From Mimachlamys varia (Eukaryota; Mollusca; Bivalvia; Pectinida; Pectinidae), in contig OX392538.1 of the NCBI GenBank assembly GCA_947623455.1, forward strand, positions 4,464,001 through 4,528,000: a DNA stretch of 64,000 bases. The letters are read 5' to 3'. How positions within the stretch are numbered: position 1 is the stretch's first letter; the number at the start of each line of letters is the position of its first letter. The notes below the pieces were generated by a model, which ran no database searches, was not told the DNA's origin, and was given only the letters and a program-made list of their open reading frames with translations. The translations under genes and the position numbers were made by a program. Of the stretch, positions 35,948-46,848 are shown piece after piece.

Positions 35948-36735
35948 AGATGAGCTAATCATTGCGTATTGGTGAACTACTGAAGATGAGCTAATCATTG
36001 CGTATTGATGAACTACTTAAGATGAGCTAATCATTGCGTATTGGTGAACTACTTAAGATGAGCTAATCATTGCGTATTGATGAACTACTTAAGATGAGCT
36101 AATCATTGCGTATTGGTGAACTACTTAAGATGAGCTAATCATTGCGTATTGGTGAACTACTTAAGATGAGCTAATCATTGCGTATTGATGAACTACTTAA
36201 GATGAGCTAATCATTGCGTATTGATGAACTACTGAAGATGAGCTGATCATTGCGTATTGATGAACTACTTAAGATGAGCTAATCATTGCGTATTGGTGAA
36301 CTACTTAAGATGAGCTAATCATTGCGTATTGGTGAACTACTTAAGATGAGCTAATCATTGCGTATTGATGAACTACTGAAGATGAGCTAATCATTGCGTA
36401 TTGGTGAACTACTGAAGATGAGCTAATCATTGCGTATTGATGAACTACTGAAGATGAGCTAATCATTGCGTATTGGTGAACTACTGAAGATGAGCTAATC
36501 ATTGCGTATTGGTGAACTACTTAAGATGAGCTAATCATTGCATTTTGGTGAACTACTTAAGATGAGCTAATCATTGCGTATTGATGAACTACTGAAGATG
36601 AGCTAATCATTGCGTATTGGTGAACTACTGAAGATGAGCTAATCATTGCGTATTGGTGAACTACTGAAGATGAGCTAATCATTGCGTATTGGTGAACTAC
36701 TGAAGATGTGCTAATCATTGCGTATTGGTGAACTT
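35948..36735. repeat. 36-bp minisatellite (second)
   Basis: Twenty-two units of AAGATGAGCTAATCATTGCG then TATTGRTGAACTACTK. Nearly all variation is at two positions (G/A and T/G), so units fall into four types. Unrelated in sequence to the 36-bp array 600 bp away. Confidence 0.95.
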
Positions 36736-36984
36736 CAGTGACGTAAAAATAGTAGTCGGCTCATATTTCGTCTTTAACCATTGTAAATTGGAAAAAACAA
36801 CATCTGTTTCAGAACATACACTTAGAAGCAAAGATTCGTTATATTTTCACAAGATTCACACCTATTCATTTTAATCAACCCACCAAAATTGACTGCAATT
36901 AAGTTTCACACCTTGGTCCGAGAATTGTCACAGACACCTATTAGTAGGTATCTACTATCATACATGACGATGATTATGTCAAAC

Positions 36985-37257
36985 TCAATGCAACACGTTC
37001 AAGACAACACCGACGATCGACAAAGTGCCCACTAACATCCGGTCTTGAGGCTGGTTGAGGTTTCCGGAATTGCAGTAGTTTTTGTCGTTACAGCACGTGC
37101 GAAGGGAGCAGCCATTGACCATGTAGAGCCGATCATCCTTCATGCATTTCGTAAAGTCTTTCTCCGTCACTGGCACACATTCACCAGAGGAACATGTGCG
37201 AATTATCGAGTCGAACACAGTTTTGGTTAAATTGTAATACATCTTGTACCGGACTTT
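36985..37257 (-). CDS. Ly6/uPAR-type GPI-anchored protein, last coding exon
   Basis: On the minus strand the exon follows the acceptor CATATTTTGTAG and starts KVRYKMYYNLTKTVF. It continues with RTCSSGECVPVTEKDF, then the family-typical GCSLRTCCNDKNYCN (CC-x4-CN). The end is NLNQPQDRMLVGTLSIVGVV-LNVLH and TGA at 36985-36987. The CC....CN motif closes the three-finger fold of Ly6/uPAR proteins, and the hydrophobic tail after small residues fits a GPI-anchor signal. It joins in phase 0 to the exon at 37729-37841, making the CMKVRY stretch usual in this family. Likely an extracellular lipid-anchored protein; its ligand cannot be guessed. Confidence 0.8.
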   Translation of the reverse strand, partial: KVRYKMYYNLTKTVFDSIIRTCSSGECVPVTEKDFTKCMKDDRLYMVNGCSLRTCCNDKNYCNSGNLNQPQDRMLVGTLSIVGVVLNVLH

Positions 37258-37728
37258 CTACAAAATATGAAGAATTAAAATCATTGACAAATAAAAAAAA
37301 AAAAAAAAGATTGTTGTAGTCGACGTGCCGCATGTATGTTTATATCAGTATGGCATTGAAAACAACAAAAGTGATTCTACATGTTTACACATTTTTGCTT
37401 CCATATGTAGACAAATCTCATACTTTAGAAGTTAACATAGGGCAATTACTCTGTATATAAACGTTCATATACGTGTCATCTGATGGAGATCTGAGATTAA
37501 AAAAAATATCTTGCCGATGATACGGATGATATTACATAAATCCTTAGCAGTGTGGATTACTGTGACGGTCGACATTATTGCTAAGGGACTAATTAGCGCT
37601 CCTTATACCGCTTTTATCTTTTATAAGAAACAAAATCAATAGAGCGCATTTGTTTTGATATCGCCTTTATTCGACCAATCAGAAATCAAAAGCGTATCAT
37701 TCCTCCTCACAGAATCGTCAGTACGTAC

Positions 37729-37841
37729 CATACAAGATGCATCCTCCCCACATATGGTTTTCTTGGCTTTATAGTTGAGTTCGGGGTTTCCCTCACAATC
37801 GTCAGAGATGCACTTCCAGCACTCCAGACTCTGTACAGTTA
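37729..37841 (-). CDS. Ly6/uPAR-type protein, first part of the three-finger domain
   Basis: On the minus strand the acceptor TTTCTTCCCACAG precedes the exon, and the donor is ATG|GTACGT at its end. It encodes TVQSLECWKCISDDCEGNPE and then TICGEDASCM, the first finger with the expected LxCWKC start and further cysteines. It enters in phase 1, so a signal-peptide exon must lie upstream (higher coordinates). I could not find that exon. The in-frame ATG at 37885-37887 gives a weak alternative start (MYGSGFLITYTFLPT) with a poor signal peptide; the good acceptor makes splicing more likely. The 21-bp array begins about 135 bp upstream. Confidence 0.8.
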
Positions 37842-37976
37842 CTGTGGGAAGAAACGTGTAAGTAATTAGGAAACCACTACCATACATGTTATTTGGCCAG
37901 AAGCAACAATTATATCAAAATTGTCACGAATGTATTTATGTAATCGGATAAAGCACACAATTGTACAGCGATGATA

Positions 37977-39506
37977 AATATGGATGTCGTGACGATACAT
38001 ATGGATGTCGTGACGATACATGTGGATGTCGTGACGATACATATGGTTGTCGTAACGATACATATGGGTGTCGTGACGATACATATGGATGTCGTGACGA
38101 TACATGTGGATGTCGTGACGATACATATGGTTGTCGTAACGATACATATGGATGTTGTGACGATACATGTGGATGTCGTGACGATACATATGGATGTCGT
38201 GACGATACATATGGATGTCGTGACGATAAATATGGATGTCGTGACGATACATATGGATGTCGTGACGATACATATGGTTGTCATGACGATACATATGGTT
38301 GTCGTGACGGTTCATATGGATGTCGTGACGATACATATGGTTGTCGTGACGATACATATGGATGTCGTGACGATACATATGGTTGTCGTAACGATACATG
38401 TGGATGTCGTGACGATACATGTGGATGTCGTGACGATACATATGGTTGTCGTAACGATACATATGGATGTCGTGACGATACATATGGATGTCGTGACGAT
38501 ACATGTGGATGTCGTGACGATACATATGGTTGTCGTAACGATACATATGGATGTCGTGACGATACATATGGATGTCGTGACGATAAATATGGATGTCGTG
38601 ACGATACATATGGATGTCGTGACGATACATATGGATGTCGTGACGATACATATGGATGTCGTGACGATACATATGGATGTCGTGACGATACATATGGATG
38701 TCGTGACGATACATATGGTTGTCGTAACGATACATGTGGATGTCGTGACGATACATATGGATGTCGTGACGATACATATGGATGTCGTGACGATACATAT
38801 GGATGTCGTGACGATACATATGGATGTCGTGACGATACATATGGATGTCGTGACGATACATATGGTTGTCGTGACGGTTCATATGGATGTCGTGACGATA
38901 CATGTGGATGTCGTGACAATACATATGGTTGTCGTAACGATACACATAGATGTCGTGACGATACATATGGATTTCGTGACGATACATATGGATGTCGTGA
39001 CGATACATATGGTTGTCGTGACGATACATATGGTTGTCGTGACGGTACATATGGATGTCGTGACGATACATGTGGATGTCGTGACGATACATTCCTATGT
39101 CGTGACGATAAATATGGATGTCGTGACGATACATATGGATGTCGTGACGATACATATGGTTGTAGTGACGGTTCATATGGTTGTCGTGACGATACATATG
39201 GTTGTCGTGACGGTACATATGGATGTCGTGACGATACATGTGGATGTCGTGACGATACATATGGATGTCGTGACGATACATATGGATGTCATGACGATAC
39301 ATATGGTTGTCGTAACGATACATATGAATGTCGTGACGATACACATGGATGTCGTGACGATACTTATGGATGTCGTGACGATACATATGAATGTCGTGAC
39401 GATACGTATGGATGTCGTGACGATACATTCCGATGTCGTGACGATACATATGGATGTCGTGACGATACATATGGATGTCGTGACGATACATATGGATGTC
39501 GTGACA
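37977..39506. repeat. 21-bp satellite-like array
   Basis: About 73 units of GATGTCGTGACGATACATATG. Each holds two dyads, TCGT-R-ACGA and CATATG, and two CpGs. The G/A variant at the dyad centre keeps the symmetry. At seven codons per unit, frames stay open for over 1.5 kb on both strands (for example CRDDTYG and RHDIHMY repeats). Such coincident frames on opposite strands argue that none is selected. It probably lies in an intron of the Ly6-type gene or just upstream of it. Confidence 0.95.
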
Positions 39507-41011
39507 TCTTGCGCTTGCAGTTCTGGTTGATGTCATGGATGATATCTAGAAAAAAATAAACATTTCCTAAGGGGCTTGGAGCTGATTTATCTGACAAAAA
39601 ACCGATAGTGTAATCCATCATTACTTTCAATATGAAAAACAAACGTGCAAAAATATGTCCAGTGCCACAAGTCAACATAACAGGAAGAAAAACAAAGACA
39701 TTAACCAAATCTGAAAGCACAATCGGTGCTTCGAAAACACAATTTACTGTGGACAACTAGTCAAATTGTTGTTTATAAAACAAGACGGAAACATACATCC
39801 GTGAGATTTTGGTAAAAGTATTCAAAGGTTTGAATATTTTATGCTGGTTGATTAAGTAGAGTTTAGAGAAACATACAAACAAATCGGGGTTACTTTGGCC
39901 TCTCCGTCGCCAAGGTTAATTCGCTGACACATATCGTTGATACTTGTGATAATGTTAAAGATTGATTTTATACTTCATTCAACAAAACCTGGTATATAAG
40001 TATGATTCTGAAGTCAAACAAATCGCCATTCAAACTTACTGCAGTATGCTTTGGATTTCTATAACAACACCTACAACATCATGTATCAATGTATAACTAT
40101 GAACAAATCTAAGCAATGAAACATTAATCATTCTGTGTCCTGTATTTCCAGCTCACACAAAATATAAACAGAAATGTTAAGTGCTCTGTTTTTATCACAG
40201 TATCGTGTATAGCTTCGCCACAAATCAGTCGTAAAGCCTTTGTTACTTTCCAAAGGACATCCCCATGCCTGTTCTCCATGCCTATTGACAGACGTGCTAA
40301 CAAATCGAGGAAATCATGCTGAAGGCCTCAACATAGCAAGCTCCTCGACAGCATCATTAAGTCAATTTATACCTCGCCTAACAACACTTTCACTACTTGG
40401 AACATGTGTAAAATCACATCCTGGGGCTATTTTATCCACGTCGTGAGTTTAGAAAGCCTCCACGGATAAGACAGAATAATATATAACAGTCGATAACGAT
40501 TTATTCCAAATAAGACCCCAATTAATTGCTTTCCCAACACGTAGAAATGAACGTCTCTGATTTAACGTAGCTGCTTCCCGCATGGATTTATCAGTCATTA
40601 TTGATGGAAGCTAGCCACGAATGGTTGTGATAGAGGACAGAATGTGCAAATATCATATTGTTGTCAATCAAATGAAAACTACTTGAACAACATGTTGACA
40701 CGATTTGGCCGTGAAAAGAACGTTAATTATCGCGAAATCGCCATCTCAAACAATGAGGGAAATCAAAGAATATCTAAGCGTCAAATACATGTTTGCTTTT
40801 TTGTTTTTTCTCGCTTATGTCGGACTAAATAATCAGTATTACCAGAGCAGACCGATTTTGTTGTAGATTAAACATTAAACATCAATGGTGTTTGAAGGAT
40901 GAACATAAAACATTCACACACGTGACCACAGCTTGGAAATATTGGGAAAACAATAGACCAAAAAGTAATTACTTTTTATTTTATCTTTTTTATTCTGAAA
41001 TATGCAACTGT
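39507..41011. other. No confirmed gene
   Basis: On the minus strand an acceptor-like TTATTTTTTTCTAG ends at about 39547, next to the array edge, with DIIHDINQNCKRKM open after it. The missing first exon of the Ly6-type gene may lie here, but I cannot identify it. The plus-strand frame 40240-40446 is unassigned. Confidence 0.3.
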
Positions 41012-41215
41012 TTCGTTCTTATCGGCAAAATATGAACAAAGGAAAGATTTACATGGGGACCCTTCAAAAAGTACAAAAGAATAGGACCAGATGTTCCGAA
41101 TGTGTAAACGTCTTCAGATGCATCGACGGCACCCGCCATATAACTGTAGCTCATATCCACGTAAATGTCATGTCCCCAAAGTAGGAAATGAGGCATCATT
41201 TTCAATCACAATAGG
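41012..41215 (-). mobile_element. RT retroelement fragment
   Basis: Covers the 3' region without the last bases of the terminus. The minus-strand frame 40990-41205 keeps the small 3' frame (SYMAGAVDASEDVYTFGTS). Confidence 0.7.
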
Positions 41216-44024
41216 CACTATGTTATGACCTGTAGTCATCAAGGTTCCAGCAAACCTCGGAGACTTCATCGGCTGTCAGCAAAACAAAACTACTATCAAA
41301 GTAGCATGGACATGTACTGGTAAACATATCTATATAAATAAATTAACTATTGTTACTTAGTAAATTATATAGTCTGAGCAGACTCCTTGTACAAATATTC
41401 TGTAAACAGGCGTCATGTCACGCTATCTACCACAGCTAGTGTAGACATCTGAAAGGGAGCTGTCGGTAGCCGAAGTGTTTGGCATTATTTCACAGACATA
41501 ATAACTTAAATTGCTGACAAATATGATAACAGCCTATCGTCATACACAATAAGGGAGGTATCACCTAGGTGGCATAGGACAAATAGTTATTGTATGATAA
41601 GACAGCGAATTCCTCCGATTTGTTTTAATTAAGTGGATGTTAATTGTATTGATTGTATAAATCGTATATCTATGTACGGTGAAGTACTTGGAAGTAGCTT
41701 ATATTATTGGATAGGGCATTATTTTTTGTTTGATAAATGTAATTATTTACCAGTAATTTCATACCTGGACCAATCAAATAGCTTTTAACGTTGCTACTTC
41801 GATTTTGTGATGACATATTCATATGGTACAGTTGGAGAATCACAGGTGCGAAATAAAACCAACCCTAAATAAACAACATATAAGGGTGAAGATTATATCT
41901 TCGAATGAAAACACTTTTAAAGACAATAAGATTCTAGTTTTATAATGCAACCAGCCGTGTATTATAGTACATGATATGATACCTTATTTAATTATTAACT
42001 TTAAGTCACACAGATTTTTTTTTATTATTATTATTTCATCATCAATAACCATGAATTTATGTACACTCAGTTGGTTCTAGAGGTGTAAGTGATAAGAGTA
42101 AGATTGGAATGGCCTTTGAATGTAAGCTTTGGAAGAATCCGTCGCTTTCGTTTCAGCTCTGGTGACTCATATAATGGCAAACGCTACTTTTTAGCACTTT
42201 AAAAGTGTTCTGTCTTTAAAAAAAAAAACCAGGGAAATTGAATAACTGTTATTTACAACCGTCATAAACTTCATTCAGCACCAATAAGACCGCTGTCTCT
42301 ATCGCCTACTGCTTGTTTGTCAGACTAGCTACAGCATGCTGGTCACGGAATATTGAAATCCGGTGTGACCAGGTTACGTCAAAGAATTCGCTCTCGTTGA
42401 GAATATTCACATATTGAAATTGACTGCTTGATACAAGAAGGTTAATGTTTACAATCGAGTCTATAACTCATAATACTAACACGTGACGTTCATTGTCTGA
42501 TAAAAATAGACATTTCAATTATTAAAGTTCGAATGAGGTAAATGAAAAAACTTCTCCACCCGGAAAATAGTCATAGTTCTTACCATTTTATAAAAAAAAC
42601 TTCTTAATTATAAACATTGCTTCTTATTTTTGTAAGCAAACGTATATAACGTACACGACATAATTAGCCTAGAATCTATTAAAACACAAACACGTTTTCT
42701 CTTTCGCTCTTTGTCTTCTATAGACGTAAGTGTTTTAACGGTTTTTTAATATGTACATTGTATTAATTTTCATTTTGTTTTTTGAATTGTGTTATTTATT
42801 CTTTAGCAATATTAAACGAGCATTGATAAAGCTGTTTTGCTTATTTGTTTTATAAAGGTCCAGAGACGGAAACGTCTTCAATCAACCGTTGCCAGGTAGA
42901 TCCAGGTAGGTAGAAATAAGACAGAAGCCAACAAGAATTAAAATGTGAGGCATTCTCTGAATGGAAAGCATCAAATGACCTTCCTCAGTTCATTTCTCTA
43001 TTTTAACGCTTTGATCACAACCTTTTCTTGATTTTTGAGATATCCAATTGTTTCTTTTTATCACGTTTGATGCATTTTAGCGAAATTAACAACAGGTGTC
43101 CATAACAAAGGTGGGGTCAATATATTTGGCCACCACATCAATTTCTTTCATAGTTTCCTCATATGTAGATATATAAAAATAAACCATAACCCCATAAAGG
43201 ATTAGTCATTATCAATACGGATAGTCATACTGGACCTCCTTGCATAAAACCAGATTGAGTGACGGGGGTACTCTAACAAAACGCTTGATATTTGTCACAG
43301 GTGAATGTCAATTTTCAAATAACTAATCTAATATCAATGTATAGTGTATAAATTTACAGTTAATGTGATATATCACGCCAAACATGCCTTTGCATAAATA
43401 CCAATAATCATGATATCAGTTTTTTTTTATGCAAAAACTGATATCTTTCTATTTTTATTACATATTAAACAACATCAATTTCATTATTTATGATTTGAAA
43501 TGATCTTCAGCAGTTATAACATTAGAAATATGCTTTTTGCAAAAGTTATCTAACCTCTGAACAGCCACCTTAAGGCTGAGATTGTAATCTTTAAGAAAAG
43601 AAATTTATAAATATTTATAAACATGTTAATTACCATTCAATTTTGCTTTATTAAATAAAACATAAATGGATATTGAACAATTTCATATTTCTAATTACCT
43701 CCTACCAGATAAAGTAAAAAAATACTTATATATATCAGCACCTCTTAACAGCGACACAAGTGTTAGTCAAGGAGGTCCCATTGTTCACAGAATTAATTCT
43801 GAAACTCACTTTTCCAGATTTAACTTCTCATACCCATACCTTTTTATATTTAACGTATTTTGAAAATCTAAGCGGGAGCAGATACTAATGTTAAATCTCC
43901 ATATATGTTGACTCCACCTTTTGTGAAATAACGGTGTTACGTTCCGATGATTTATGCTTAACTCTGTTTTTACTAGTTGTCGAAATGTTCCCTGTCCTAT
44001 TAAGTCTCCAATTTGATATGCTCA
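41216..44024. other. No gene seen
   Basis: Nearly 3 kb of AT-rich sequence with no recognisable exon, repeat or RNA gene. The frame 43666-43863 (+) has no family resemblance. Confidence 0.4.
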
Positions 44025-44262
44025 CTGAAATACTGTTATTGACAATGGTGACTAGTTTCTCATTTTGAGGTCATAATGATGTACATGGCGGGTGTCCTCG
44101 AGGAAGAAGAAGACGCTTACTCTTCCGGAACACATGGTCTTATTATCTTGTACTTTTACAACGGTCTCCATGTAAATCGTTCCTTTGTTCATAGTTTGCT
44201 TAGTTGATTTAATCGATTTTGAGTTCGGATTTTGGTTTTGTTGACGCTTTGGTATTCCCTGA
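44025..44262 (+). mobile_element. RT retroelement, 3' fragment
   Basis: Contains the small 3' frame intact from 44077 (YMAGVLEEEEDAYSSGTHG) to a stop at about 44210, then the terminus TTTGGTATTCCC. Confidence 0.75.
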
Positions 44263-45062
44263 TTATTTATATGTTAAAAATTTGGTTCAGACTCTGTAAA
44301 CAGATCGTGTCGAGAATGGTTATGAAATCTGCATATTCTATCAGTCTATTTAACTTATGAATAAATAGTTTGGCTTTGAATATACTCCGCTATTTTACTC
44401 TAAAATCCAACTATTTCTACGCTGAAAAAAAAAATCCACTGTTAAAAACAATTTTCCACAGAAACCAGAATTTACCTGACAATATCATATTTGGTAGGAA
44501 CTACTTCTAGGATGATAAATCGTGTTCGACCCTTTTATGTATAACTTCGCAGTAGATAGACAAAAGTTCCATCACAAAGCCATTTTTAACAGATAATTGT
44601 TAGTGACATTATTCCTCCTGGTTTAACGGTAAATGTATTGTATTGCTTAATGTTTTCACGATAGAAATGATCGGTTTTTAGCACGATCCTGTATTGTAGA
44701 ACGCTCTCTGTAACACGAGCTTGTACTGACAGAGATAAAATCGGTATTAGATAGCTTGCCTGATGAAACAAAATTTGTGGTCCGATAAAAACAAAACACA
44801 GCGACAAAAATCATGAACTATTGATTTTGCAGTTGTCATCAAAATTTTAAAATAAGCTTCCTGTTTATTTTTCTCTGTTATCATAATAGTGAACGTTTGA
44901 ATCCCATTATAAATAATGCACTTTGTCGAGTTAATATAACTTGTAAACTGAAATGTACCGAAGAAGATATAGTACGAATGATTGAATTCTTGGTGGACAA
45001 TATTTTTATAAATAAAGGACAATAATTTTTGAAGGCCAATATTTTTTTTTAAATAAAGGATA
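44263..45062. other. No gene seen
   Basis: AT-rich spacer; overlapping minus-strand frames at 44586-45022 are unassigned. Confidence 0.35.
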
Positions 45063-45270
45063 CAGCAGATTCTTCTACATCAGCTGCTTACCTCGATCTC
45101 TACGACCAACATGGACAGCTTACTATTAAGCTATACGATAAACGTGATGATTTCAATTTTCCGATCGTGAACTTCCATTTCTTGATAGTAACATCCTTGT
45201 TCATATGTTGCCCCTGTTTAATCGATTTTGAGATGGGATTATGATTTTGTTAACGCTTCGGTATTTTCTA
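45063..45270 (+). mobile_element. RT retroelement copy with internal deletion
   Basis: RT coding sequence (YLDLYDQHGQLTIKLYDKR, NFPIV) jumps from the SNIP region directly to the last 90 bp of the element, ending CTTCGGTATTTTC. Tandem with the next copy. Confidence 0.75.
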
Positions 45271-45992
45271 ATTAATTTTGTTGCGTTTTGGAGGAACGAT
45301 TTTACAACAGACTATTGACATTCCAATGCGAACAAACTGTGCCCCACTCTTATCTCACTTGTTTTTCTTTTCATACGAGGCTGAATTCTGTGGACAGCTA
45401 ATCAGGACAGGTAATAAAAACATCGCCAAAGGTTTTAATTTCACTTTGAGATATATATTGATGATGTGTTGAGTATAATAAATGACACAACAAACTCTTC
45501 TAGATATGCTGCGTACCTCGATCTCTACTAAAACTACGACCAACATTGGCAGCTTACTACAAAACCATACGATAAACGTGGCGATTTCAATTTTCCGATC
45601 GTGAACTTTCCATTTCTTAATAGCAACATCCCTGCTTCTTCAACCTGTGGTGTTTACATGTCGCCGTTGATTGTTTTGATTTAGAACGACAACTCGGTTC
45701 TCTCTTTGAGGACTTGATATTTACTTGGATGTGACCAAGATTTGGCGGGTGTTGTTTCTTTAAAATATTTATTTTGATTGTGAGCTTTCCATTTCCTGGT
45801 AACAAAATAAATGCTCCTCGAAATTGAGACTAAGATTTACATTGTGGTTCTCGTCGACGAAGCAGAAGGCGCTTATATTTTTCGGAATAGCTGGTCTTAT
45901 TCTATTGGCAGTTTTTAATGATCTTCGTACACATATCTAGTTTAATCGATTTCGCGTCCAGATTATGGTTATGCTGACACTTCCGTATTTTC
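45271..45992 (+). pseudogene. RT retroelement: the best-preserved RT core in the window
   Basis: Encodes IDIPMRTNCAPLLSHLF, then FSYEAEFCGQLI, NFTLRYI followed by a frameshift at the catalytic YxDD box (the DNA still reads TATATTGATGATGTG). Next come the NYDQH-WQLTT segment and YDKRGDFNFPIVNFPFLNSN and the SNIPASSTCGVYMS stretch. Beyond that the RT is broken and the 3' region is rearranged, ending TTCCGTATTTTC. The invariant Asp pair is visible in the DNA, but the frame is dead. The RT style (IPMGTNCAP, YIDD) is seen in an abundant invertebrate retroelement group that I take to be Penelope-like, perhaps Naiad-type. Confidence 0.75.
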
Positions 45993-46050
45993 TTATTTAT
46001 TCCCCACTCATCCAATTAACATAAAAAGTAACAGGTGTTATATCATTTAC
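45993..46050. other. Short spacer
   Basis: Nothing recognised. Confidence 0.3.
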
Positions 46051-46467
46051 TTAACAAGATAAGATAAAACAAATTAATAAAAAAATATATAAAGACAAGG
46101 AAAACAACAGAATTGCTGATTTGTCAAAAAACAAACAATGAAAGACCTTTAAAAAAGTCAAAAAAATGTATAACGTAAAGATTGCAAAAAATACCCATGG
46201 CACGCTTACACACTGTCGAGATTCTTTATGTTTTTTTACGTCTTTATACATTATTTTGACCAAATATTCTGAAAAGCGAATGTGATACGAATTGACGAAC
46301 TTTTTGAATGTATTGTTAAGTTCCAGTGACAAACTTTGGTGTTGACATTCTTCTATTAAGTGTATATCTTTCGCCAAAACATTTTCAAGTAGAATTGCTA
46401 CATAACCCATCAACAATGATATGAAAATTATGCTCATCGCATGATTGTTGATGAACATATTGTTCAC
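46051..46467 (-). other. Unrecognised 138-codon open frame
   Basis: The minus-strand frame begins MNNMFINNHAMSIIFISLLM with a signal-like hydrophobic run. A polar middle follows (HLIEECQHQSLSLELNNTF, KHKESRQCVSV), then a long hydrophobic, AT-rich end suggesting one or two membrane helices. I recognise no family. The C-terminal half is low in complexity and could be chance translation of AT-rich DNA. Confidence 0.25.
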
Positions 46468-46565
46468 ATTTCATTTGAAAGATACACTGAATTTGGTCAA
46501 CTCTGTAATAAGCCTCACAAGAAAATACGACAATAAAAAACGTACATGAACATTCCGAGTAACAC

Positions 46566-46790
46566 CAAAAAGATTAGATAAAAGGTGACGTAACACACAC
46601 ATGTGCTGCACCTTTTAGCTTTAGTAATAGATACAGTATGCCGAAAGAATGAATTAAACTGCATCATACAGCTGTTTCGTCCTCGAGGACTCTTCAGTGA
46701 TGCTAGGGGCCAAAAGGTGGGAACCCAAAATTTCTAAACTAATGTAGAAGCAGAAGGGTCGGGTGCGTAAAGCCCCTTAAATTTATGAAT
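46566..46790 (-). repeat. Hammerhead-bearing dispersed repeat, copy 1
   Basis: Shares GACGTAACACACAC, TAGTAATAGATACAGTATGC, AATGAATTAAACTG and AAACTAATGTAGAAGC with copies at 48426-48530 and 58748-58985. The ribozyme lies in its centre on the minus strand. A small RT-element fragment follows at 46802. Confidence 0.8.
46661..46703 (-). ncRNA. Hammerhead ribozyme, intact core
   Basis: On the minus strand the parts are, in order: stem I strand GCATCA (46698-46703); core CTGAAGA, matching the invariant CUGANGA; stem II GTCC-TCGA-GGAC with four perfect pairs and a tetraloop; invariant GAAA; then CAGCTGTA, giving a very short stem III (ACA/TGT around GC) and cleavage triplet GUA; and TGATGC (46661-46666), pairing all six bases with GCATCA. 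Every conserved hammerhead position is satisfied, and position 7 is known to be free. Short stem III hammerheads are typical of retroelements and often act as dimers. Self-cleavage is inferred and has not been tested. Confidence 0.85.
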
Positions 46791-46801
46791 TTAGAAGTAA
46801 A

Positions 46802-46848
46802 AACAAAACAAAAAATAAGATCGGGTGTTTCGGAAGGGTAAACATCGT
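46802..46848 (-). mobile_element. RT retroelement, small fragment beside the hammerhead repeat
   Basis: AATAAGATCGGGTGTTTCGG and AGGGTAAACATCG match the family stretch AATAAGACCAGGTGTTCCGG. Confidence 0.5.

Noticed and set aside
39507..39548. Exon on the minus strand starting after TTATTTTTTTCTAG (DIIHDINQNCKRKM)
   Set aside because: Runs straight into the 21-bp array with no donor; kept only as a note because it could be the array edge of an old exon.
37866..39559. Open frames of 519-556 codons on both strands
   Set aside because: They are the 21-bp repeat (seven codons) read in several frames; coincidence on both strands is explained by the period being a multiple of three.
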